From the NCBI GenBank assembly GCA_002068375.1, contig MVZL01000081.1, positions 1 through 5,952 on the forward strand: DNA of 5,952 nucleotides, read 5' to 3'. How positions within the stretch are numbered: position 1 is the stretch's first letter; each line of letters starts with the position of its first letter. Positions 1-5,297 of this stretch are shown here, piece after piece. Below the pieces are notes generated by a model, which saw only the letters and a program-made list of their open reading frames with translations, made no database searches and was not told the DNA's origin. A program made the position numbers and the translations under genes. Source of the stretch: Tenericutes bacterium ADurb.BinA155 (GTDB taxonomy: Bacteria; Bacillota_I; Bacilli_A; RFN20; CAG-826).

Positions 1-1
1 C

Positions 2-1462
2 AGCATTCCTTCGCCTAATGCCTCCGTTTCCCATTACTCCAACGTGAGCCATGAAACCAGTTCTTCTTCGGCCGAATCCTCTTCCGAGAGTGTCTCAAGT
101 TCTTCCTCTTCGAAAGCGGGGACTTCCGCGGATTCCTCCAAGGAAAGCTCGAGCGCTTCCAGTAGCAGCGCGCCCAGTTCTTCCGGCACCAGCTCCTCTT
201 CGAGCGCCGGAACTTCCTCAAGCAGTTCTTCGAGTTCTTCAAGCTCGTCATCGTCTAGTTCTTCCAGTTCGTCTAGTTCCTCAAGCTCTTCGAGCTCATC
301 GAGTTCGAGCTCTTCTTCGAGTTCGTCCAGCTCTTCCAGTTCCTCAAGCTCCGCGAGTTCCTCGTCTTCAAGTTCGTCTTCAAGTTCATCTTCAAGTTCA
401 TCTTCAAGTTCGTCTAGCTCCTCGAGTTCCTCGAGTTCTTCAAGTTCTTCGAATTCCTCTTCTTCCTCAAGCTCTTCGAGCTCCAGCAGCGCTCCTTCGA
501 CCTTACGGACCCTCTATTTCGAGGATCAGCCGTGGTGGAATAAAGACGCGGCCGGGGTTTTGCTCACCGCGACCAAAGCCGGTGCGACCGCGAGCAATGC
601 CGTCTTAATGACCTTTGTCGGGGCCGATATCCAAAGCGATGGCTCCCAAGTGAACTATTGGTCTTATTCCTTTGATACTTCGCTTTATGATACCCTCCGC
701 TTCTCACGGGTGAACGGGGCCAAGACCAGCGAATATTGGGGAACCGAAACCGCGGCGATCGCTTTAACCGCTTTCGGGACAAACGATCTCTTTAAACTCG
801 ATGCGACGGCGACTTGGATTGCCCAAAATAGTGAAGGCACCCACCCGAGTGGCACTTACGGGACCTTTGATTCCTCCGTGATCGATGAACTCGTCGTGGT
901 CACGCTCGATCATAACTACAAAAACGGAACCACCGAAGTCACTTCGACCATCAATGCGGCCAAAGGGGAGCTCTTCGTCAAACCGGCCGATCCGACCCGG
1001 ACCGGCTATGCCTTTAGCGGCTGGTACGATGAGAGTGCCTTAACGACCGCTCATGACTTCAGCGTTACCGTTACTTCGGCTTTCACCCTCTATGCCAAAT
1101 GGACCGAGGATAATTCCCATAGCGCCGGCGGAACCGCGGTTTCCTGGTACATCGTTGGCTCCGGCTCTTATGTGAGCGCCGAGTGGACGACCGCCGGTGG
1201 CCTTCAGATGTTCAGCAATCCGAAGAGCACGACCGATTTAGGCCTCTACATCAACGTGACCTTCAAGGCTGGTGATCTCTTCGATATCACGAACGGCACG
1301 ACCTGGTACCATTTCGACCGGGTCGATTCTTCCAGCAAGGTTTATAGCGCCTTCGCCTCCGACGGCAATGATAAGAACATCAAAGTCGTGACGGCGGGCT
1401 CCTATAACATTTATCTCCAAAGCAGCGGCACGATTTGGCTTGAAGCCTACGTGGCCGCTTAA
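2..1462 (+). CDS. 5'-truncated secreted Ser-rich, CBM26-like and LBR-domain carbohydrate-binding protein
   Basis: The reading frame is open to the left edge with no stop, and the GTG at 44 has no ribosome binding site, so this is the 3' part (486 residues) of a longer gene. Visible order: a Ser-rich linker (about residues 20-163, with an unbroken run of 46 serines); a beta-rich domain (about 171-290) with aromatic patches PWWNKD, YWSYSFD, LRFSRVNG and EYWGTET, resembling CBM26-type starch-binding domains; an LBR domain (about 298-367) with the typical PTRTGYAFSGWY and LYAKW; and a C-terminal domain (about 381-486) from SWYIVGSG to GTIWLEAYVAA, resembling SusE/SusF or CBM20/48-like beta-sandwiches. 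No LPXTG motif or C-terminal membrane anchor is present. The gene ends in TAA 21 nt before the amylase gene, suggesting one operon. A signal peptide and perhaps a catalytic domain should lie upstream of the window. Starch binding is inferred from family resemblance and context. The coding call is certain, the function moderately so. Confidence 0.85.
   Translation, partial: SIPSPNASVSHYSNVSHETSSSSAESSSESVSSSSSSKAGTSADSSKESSSASSSSAPSSSGTSSSSSAGTSSSSSSSSSSSSSSSSSSSSSSSSSSSSSSSSSSSSSSSSSSSSSSASSSSSSSSSSSSSSSSSSSSSSSSSSSSSSSSNSSSSSSSSSSSSAPSTLRTLYFEDQPWWNKDAAGVLLTATKAGATASNAVLMTFVGADIQSDGSQVNYWSYSFDTSLYDTLRFSRVNGAKTSEYWGTETAAIALTAFGTNDLFKLDATATWIAQNSEGTHPSGTYGTFDSSVIDELVVVTLDHNYKNGTTEVTSTINAAKGELFVKPADPTRTGYAFSGWYDESALTTAHDFSVTVTSAFTLYAKWTEDNSHSAGGTAVSWYIVGSGSYVSAEWTTAGGLQMFSNPKSTTDLGLYINVTFKAGDLFDITNGTTWYHFDRVDSSSKVYSAFASDGNDKNIKVVTAGSYNIYLQSSGTIWLEAYVAA
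215..490 (+). repeat. Poly-serine coding tract
   Basis: This segment encodes 46 consecutive Ser (215-352), one Ala (353-355), 32 Ser (356-451), one Asn (452-454) and 12 Ser (455-490). It is preceded from 59 by a looser Ser/Ala/Glu/Gly/Pro region. All six serine codons are used, in a loose AGY-TCN-TCN rhythm. In the protein it should be a flexible, extended linker between an unseen N-terminal part and the carbohydrate-binding domains. It is a likely site of length variation and of assembly error. Confidence 0.95.
365..412 (+). repeat. Four tandem 12-nt units inside the Ser tract
   Basis: Four consecutive copies of TCTTCAAGTTCR lie here; only the last base (G, A, A, G) differs. Each unit encodes four serines, so gain or loss of units keeps the frame. 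This is the most regular part of the serine tract and looks like a recent local expansion. Confidence 0.9.
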
Positions 1463-1465
1463 GGT

Positions 1466-1472
1466 GAAAGGA
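1466..1472 (+). promoter_or_regulatory. Ribosome binding site of the amylase gene
   Basis: GAAAGGA lies 11 nt before the ATG at 1484, within the 21-nt gap after the previous stop codon. It supports the 1484 start, which is also the one that yields a lipoprotein signal peptide. No promoter fits in the gap, so transcription must come from upstream. Confidence 0.7.
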
Positions 1473-1483
1473 ATATCCCGATC

Positions 1484-4270
1484 ATGAAAAAACGTTATCT
1501 CGTCGCCCTTGGATTCAGCTGTTTCTTCGGGGTGGTGGCCGCCTCGTGCGGCTCGACCCCGACGACCGCGCAAGCGACCGTCACCTTCTATGCCGGCTAT
1601 GGCGCCTTCTCGGGCGTCGATACCAAAGAAGTGAAGGTCAATGTCGGCGAGAAAGTGAGCGCCCCGAGCGATCCCTCCCGCGATGGCTTCGTCTTCGCCG
1701 CTTGGTGCGAGTCTTATGATCCAAGCAGCAAGAACGGCACCGGGGATAGTTTTGATTTCTCGACCGTCATCAATGCGAACATGACGCTTTACGCCAAATG
1801 GACCAAGTCGGGCGGAAGCTCGCACACCGATGAGCAAGTGAAGGCCTACATGAAGGGACTCGCCTCTTCCTCGGCTGGCAATCACCTCTATGTTCACTAT
1901 TACCGCTACGATAACCAGCCAAGCTCGTATGCGGACTGGGATATTTGGGTTTGGCAGAATCAGCCGACCGCCGGCGAAGGCCATAAGTTCGATTGGACCG
2001 GCCGGACCCAAGATGCAAGCTCGCCGACTTTAGCCGCGAGCGGGAACGCGAACGTCGATGATTTCGGCGGCGCGGTGATCGATGTGGATCTCAGCAAGGT
2101 CTACGATGGCGGTTGGGACAATACCAATAAGAAGATGGGCGGGACCAAAGTCTCGTACCAATACACCGATGTGGATTCCGGCGAGAGCAAGCTCTGCTGG
2201 AAGGTCGGTTATCAAATCGTTCAATCGTCCTCGAGAACCGCGACCGTCACTTCGGGCGATGGTTTCTGGAGCAACGATGGCTCGAACCAGTTCGCCTATT
2301 TGGACGACTTCAAGATGGCGAATGATGATGGGACGACTTCCTATCACGTCTTCTATCTCCAAGACAATATCGGCAATAACGCCGCGAAGCCCTATACCAA
2401 TGCGAGCGATCCTTTCGATAACGACGATGGGACCAATGTCACCTATGGCAATAGCGCCTATGTGAATGCGATCGATAACAAAGCGGTCGCCGCGACCTCG
2501 CCCGAGTTCTTAAAGGGCAAGGAAGGGGATAGTAGTTCGGTCCTCGCTAATGGCGCGGGCGTTGGCTACCAGATCATGGTGAGCTCCTTCGCCGATAGCG
2601 ATGGCGATGGCTTTGGCGATATCTATGGCGTCGAGCAAAAACTCGATTACATCAAGAACCTCGGGGTCAACGTCCTCTGGCTCACCCCGATCCAGAAATC
2701 GGATAGCTACCATGGCTACGACATCACCGATTACTCGAAAGTCGATCCGAAGTTCGGCTCGAGCAAGTCTCCAGCCGCGCTCGCCAATCATGGCGTCGTG
2801 ACTTCCGATACCGCCCTTGCCGATTATCAATCCTTAATTAACGCCGCCCACGCTAAAGGCATGGTCGTCATCATGGACCTCGTGCTCAATCACACCTCGA
2901 CCGGCAATAACTGGTTCGCCAAATCCGCCCAGCTCGATTCGACTTACCGTGGCTTCTACCAATGGGGCAATAACGTGACCCAATCCGATCACATCAAACC
3001 GGCCAACTTCTGGTATCCCTATGGCGATCACGTCTACAGCTACTACGCGAAGTTCGGCTCCTCGATGCCGGAATTAAACTACATGTACGCCCCGACCCGC
3101 GAAGCGGTGGCCGATATGGCCAAAGGCTGGTGCAAACTCGGGGTCGATGGCTTCCGGATGGACGCGGTGAAGCACATCTTCCTCAACGATGAAATCACCC
3201 GCGAGTCCACCGATACCATCATCGCCGACGTCTCGGCGGCCGGGAACTATTCGAGCAACCTCACCAAGAACCTCCAGTTCTGGAAGTGGCTGAACGCGAC
3301 GGTGAAGGCCGATTATCCGAACGCCTACTTCGTCGGCGAAAACTTCGATGGCCACGCCTATCGGGTCTCCCCGTACTACGAAGGCTTCGACGCCCTCTTT
3401 GATTTCTATACCTACTTCAACCTCACTTCGGCGGCCGCGACCGGCTTAGGCAATGCCTCCGGCGTCACCGCCGCGGGCTTCTTCACCGGGACCTCGCAAT
3501 TTGGCTCCGGCTCGATCTCGGGCGCTGGTCCGAAGACCGAATTCAATCTCGCCAATGGCGCCTACTGGAACGCCGTCTCCGCTTTCGAAACCTATAACAA
3601 GTACCGGGCGGATTCTTCAAGCGTCACCAGCGGTTCCGCTTTGCCGGCGACTTTCACCAGTAACCACGATATCGCCCGGACGATCAACCGGATCCATTTC
3701 ACTTCCGCCTCCGCCTCGGGCATCGAAGCCCAAGGCAATGTGACCGCCAGCGATTACTACCGCTACAACAAGGCGGCGACTCTTGTGAAGATCACCGAGC
3801 TCATGATGCCCGGCACGACCTACATCTACTATGGCGATGAAATCGGCATGACCGGAAACTTCCCAACCGGCATGACCTCGAAGAGCGACTATAGCGACCT
3901 CTGGTACCGCCAGCCGATGAAGTGGAAGCAAGATGGCACGGTCGGCGATGGCTCCTTCACGACTTCCTATGGCGTGACGGGATCGGGCAAGACCGTCCAG
4001 TGGGATGATATCAATAAAACCACGGCGGTGGCGGATGCGGCGAGCCAGGCGGCGGATAATGGCTCCACCTACGCGGCGATCGCGAAGTTTGGCCAGCTGA
4101 AGAGCGGCTCCGCCACCCTGATCCGCGGCAGCTTCAAGGATTCGGGATCGTCCGGATCGATCTTGAACTTCACCCGGGCCTTAGGGAGCGATAGCTACAT
4201 CATCACGATCAACTTCCAGGCCTTAAGCGCCTCGGTTAGCCACAATGGGAGTGTGGTGGCCTCCTACTAA
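1484..4270 (+). CDS. Surface lipoprotein alpha-amylase (GH13) with LBR and CBM41-like domains
   Basis: A 928-residue protein predicted to hydrolyse alpha-1,4-glucans outside the cell, anchored by lipid. The signal peptide MKKRYLVALGFSCFFGVVAAS is followed by a lipobox-type Cys22. An LBR domain (32-106, ending LYAKW) comes next. A CBM41-like domain (about 130-300) has VHYYR at 137-141 and DWDIWVWQ at 151-158, the alpha-glucan-binding pattern known from pullulanases. The GH13 barrel starts near 360 with YQIMVSSFADSDGDGFGD, a calcium-loop type signature. Conserved regions are intact: DLVLNH (Asp465, His470), MPELN at 528-532, GFRMDAVKH with nucleophile Asp560, GEN with acid/base Glu619, and NHD with Asp729. 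YYGDEIGM (782-789) and RQPMKW follow, then a C-terminal beta domain from about 860. MPELN recalls the MPDLN of intermediate subfamilies such as GH13_36; subfamily and exact product specificity are not certain. The gene is probably co-transcribed with the preceding one. Confidence 0.95.
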   Translation: MKKRYLVALGFSCFFGVVAASCGSTPTTAQATVTFYAGYGAFSGVDTKEVKVNVGEKVSAPSDPSRDGFVFAAWCESYDPSSKNGTGDSFDFSTVINANMTLYAKWTKSGGSSHTDEQVKAYMKGLASSSAGNHLYVHYYRYDNQPSSYADWDIWVWQNQPTAGEGHKFDWTGRTQDASSPTLAASGNANVDDFGGAVIDVDLSKVYDGGWDNTNKKMGGTKVSYQYTDVDSGESKLCWKVGYQIVQSSSRTATVTSGDGFWSNDGSNQFAYLDDFKMANDDGTTSYHVFYLQDNIGNNAAKPYTNASDPFDNDDGTNVTYGNSAYVNAIDNKAVAATSPEFLKGKEGDSSSVLANGAGVGYQIMVSSFADSDGDGFGDIYGVEQKLDYIKNLGVNVLWLTPIQKSDSYHGYDITDYSKVDPKFGSSKSPAALANHGVVTSDTALADYQSLINAAHAKGMVVIMDLVLNHTSTGNNWFAKSAQLDSTYRGFYQWGNNVTQSDHIKPANFWYPYGDHVYSYYAKFGSSMPELNYMYAPTREAVADMAKGWCKLGVDGFRMDAVKHIFLNDEITRESTDTIIADVSAAGNYSSNLTKNLQFWKWLNATVKADYPNAYFVGENFDGHAYRVSPYYEGFDALFDFYTYFNLTSAAATGLGNASGVTAAGFFTGTSQFGSGSISGAGPKTEFNLANGAYWNAVSAFETYNKYRADSSSVTSGSALPATFTSNHDIARTINRIHFTSASASGIEAQGNVTASDYYRYNKAATLVKITELMMPGTTYIYYGDEIGMTGNFPTGMTSKSDYSDLWYRQPMKWKQDGTVGDGSFTTSYGVTGSGKTVQWDDINKTTAVADAASQAADNGSTYAAIAKFGQLKSGSATLIRGSFKDSGSSGSILNFTRALGSDSYIITINFQALSASVSHNGSVVASY

Positions 4271-4278
4271 TGGTCACC

Positions 4279-4295
4279 TTCTCCCTTAAGGAGAA
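4279..4295 (+). terminator. Weak hairpin after the amylase gene
   Basis: TTCTCC (4279-4284) and GGAGAA (4290-4295) form a 6-bp stem with a 5-nt loop, 8 nt after the stop codon. No T-run follows, so it is at best a weak terminator or a 3'-end stabilising hairpin, and read-through into the next gene is possible. Confidence 0.35.
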
Positions 4296-4312
4296 AGCCC
4301 GCATTTGCGTCA

Positions 4313-4341
4313 TTGCATTACGCTTAAAGAAGAACGATAAT
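4313..4341 (+). promoter_or_regulatory. Candidate sigma-A promoter of the membrane protein gene
   Basis: A good -10 box GATAAT (4336-4341) lies 17 nt after a poor -35 box TTGCAT (4313-4318). A transcript starting near 4348 would have a leader of about 20 nt. The -35 box sits inside an imperfect palindrome (4307-4323, arms GCGTxAT and ATxACGC) that could be an operator. A weak GAGG (4351-4354) lies 13 nt before the start codon, farther than usual. Confidence 0.45.
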
Positions 4342-4367
4342 TTGAACATCGAGGTTAGTTAAAGCAT

Positions 4368-5015
4368 ATGGACAAACAGCCCTTTTTTACCAAGAAGAAC
4401 CGGACAACGGCGATCGTCGCCCTCATTTTCGGGATCGTGATGATCGCGCTTTTCGGATGCACCCTGATCTTTCTAGGCTCCGCCACGATTCGGGCCGGGG
4501 TCTATGATATCGGCGATACCGATCCGAAGAACGTCTACGCTTCCTTCGACTTCAGCTTGCTGAACTTCCTCTTCTTCGATAAGGCCGTCGCCGCGAACCC
4601 GACCTTCACGTGGACGACTCCGAGTGGGGGCACCATCGTCTATCAGCTTTATAACTCGGCGCTTCTGAAGACCGCGGTGATCCTGGTCTTCGTCGCGATC
4701 CTCTGCGCCCTTGTCTCCTTTGTTCTCACGATCGTCTTCTTCTTCACCCGGAAGAAACTGGTCGATCTTCCCTTGATCTTTGCGGTCGTCGCTGCCTTTG
4801 CCGGCATCGCCTGCCTCATCCTTTCCGTGATCGGCCATACCGATATCTCGGCCGGCGTCGTCTCCTCTAGCTCTGGCGTCAACACCGCCCTCTACGAAGT
4901 GAAGTTCACCCAGCTCACCCCGGCGATCCTCTGGGATGTCCTCTTGGTGGTGGGAAACCTCGTCGCCGTCGCCTTTGGCGCGACCAGCGTCGAGCTTCTC
5001 AATACCGAAGAGTGA
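4368..5015 (+). CDS. Four-helix membrane protein, unknown function
   Basis: A 215-residue protein I do not recognise. Four hydrophobic segments are visible: about residues 14-38, 98-126, 133-156 and 185-207. The positive-inside rule puts the basic N-terminus (KKNR, 9-12) and the TRKK loop (127-130) in the cytoplasm. That leaves two outside loops, 39-97 (aromatic and Asp-containing) and 157-184 (with SSSSG), and a short acidic cytoplasmic tail. There is no cleavable signal peptide, catalytic motif, ATPase or transporter signature. It lies between two secreted glucan-binding or glucan-degrading proteins, with 97 nt before it and a strong terminator just after, so it is the last gene of its transcript. 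A link to surface polysaccharide handling is only positional. It ends in TGA, which together with TGG for Trp shows the standard code. The ATG at 4368 is preferred because it gives the basic N-terminus just before helix 1. Confidence 0.88.
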   Translation: MDKQPFFTKKNRTTAIVALIFGIVMIALFGCTLIFLGSATIRAGVYDIGDTDPKNVYASFDFSLLNFLFFDKAVAANPTFTWTTPSGGTIVYQLYNSALLKTAVILVFVAILCALVSFVLTIVFFFTRKKLVDLPLIFAVVAAFAGIACLILSVIGHTDISAGVVSSSSGVNTALYEVKFTQLTPAILWDVLLVVGNLVAVAFGATSVELLNTEE

Positions 5016-5036
5016 GCCTTTCTCCGATCCGAACCT

Positions 5037-5068
5037 TAAGCCCGCTAGGTTGCCTAACGGGCTTTTTT
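5037..5068 (+). terminator. Rho-independent terminator
   Basis: AGCCCG (5039-5044) pairs with CGGGCT (5058-5063), and after one C-A mismatch TAGG (5046-5049) pairs with CCTA (5053-5056) around a TTG loop. Six T follow (5063-5068), and A5037-A5038 can pair with the first of these. This is a textbook intrinsic terminator 21 nt after the membrane protein gene, and it separates that transcript from the next. Confidence 0.93.
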
Positions 5069-5198
5069 GTCGGCTCGAACTCGCGAGGGGACTGTCCTTT
5101 TTAAAGAGACAAAAATGTCGGTTCGTAAATTCTATTTTTCAGGATGCAAATTTCTTAAGTTGCCATCGGTATTTTAATAAAAATGGTTATTTTTAATG

Positions 5199-5214
5199 AT
5201 GTAAGGGGTTTCAT
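5199..5214 (+). promoter_or_regulatory. cre-like site (candidate CcpA operator)
   Basis: ATGTAAGGGGTTTCAT fits the Bacillota cre consensus WTGNNARCGNWWWCAW at every defined position except one, where the central C is G. The outer arms ATGnAA and TTnCAT are palindromic. It ends 7 nt before the -35 box of the gene at 5298, a position seen for both CcpA activation and repression. CcpA control of a starch-binding protein would make sense, but the changed central base lowers certainty. Confidence 0.45.
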
Positions 5215-5221
5215 TTTCTAC

Positions 5222-5249
5222 TTTACATCGGGTAAGGATGTTGTAAGAT
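5222..5249 (+). promoter_or_regulatory. Candidate sigma-A promoter of the gene at 5298
   Basis: TTTACA (5222-5227, five of six matches to TTGACA) is followed after 16 nt by TAAGAT (5244-5249, four of six matches to TATAAT). A transcript would start near 5256, giving a leader of about 42 nt that contains the hairpin at 5257-5271 and the ribosome binding site. Confidence 0.5.
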
Positions 5250-5256
5250 AGCCCAA

Positions 5257-5271
5257 GGAGCAGGGTGCTCC
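5257..5271 (+). promoter_or_regulatory. Hairpin at the 5' end of the leader
   Basis: GGAGCA (5257-5262) and TGCTCC (5266-5271) form a perfect 6-bp stem with a GGG loop. It would sit at the very 5' end of the predicted transcript, where such hairpins often protect mRNA from decay. The following GGTCTTTTCG has too few T for a convincing terminator, although attenuation cannot be excluded. Confidence 0.5.
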
Positions 5272-5283
5272 GGTCTTTTCGTT

Positions 5284-5288
5284 GGAGG
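5284..5288 (+). promoter_or_regulatory. Ribosome binding site of the gene at 5298
   Basis: GGAGG lies 9 nt before ATG 5298, a near-ideal Shine-Dalgarno. It selects this ATG over ATG 5291, which hits a stop after five codons. Confidence 0.85.
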
Positions 5289-5297
5289 AAATGGTTT

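Larger units (their letters stand above)
5069..5297 (+). other. Gene-free, AT-richer regulatory region
   Basis: No credible gene lies in these 229 nt; open frames here are extensions of antisense or shifted reading. Base composition shifts to AT-rich from about 5098 to 5225, unlike the GC-rich genes around it. It holds short inverted repeats (GGAC-T-GTCC at 5089-5097, GACA-AAAA-TGTC at 5108-5119), a cre-like site, a promoter, a leader hairpin and a ribosome binding site. Confidence 0.75.

Noticed and set aside
215..490. CRISPR-like repeat array
   Set aside because: There are no spacers; the repeats are contiguous serine codons in one open frame.
51..608. Pro/Leu/Arg-rich open frame on the + strand
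   Set aside because: It is the shifted reading of the serine tract; its composition reflects the Ser codons, and it overlaps a well-supported gene.
44..1462. GTG at 44 as the true start of the first gene
   Set aside because: No ribosome binding site precedes it, no signal peptide follows it, and the frame is open to the window edge.
1400..1462. Sortase-type cell-wall anchor on the first protein
   Set aside because: The C-terminus ends in a beta-sandwich without LPXTG, hydrophobic helix or basic tail.
1238..2011. 257-codon open frame on the - strand
   Set aside because: It lies antisense to two clear domains. Long antisense frames arise from the GC-rich codon bias here, and no ribosome binding site or recognisable domain supports it.
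4368..5015. TGA read as tryptophan (Mycoplasma code)
   Set aside because: Tryptophans are TGG throughout, no in-frame TGA occurs inside the genes, and TGA ends this gene just before a terminator.
4936..5196. Small + strand frame running through the terminator
   Set aside because: It starts inside the membrane protein gene in another frame and crosses the strong terminator; no ribosome binding site or domain.
5251..5280. T-box or other riboswitch in the leader
   Set aside because: The leader is only about 40 nt, lacks the T-box TGGNACC signature and holds just one short hairpin.
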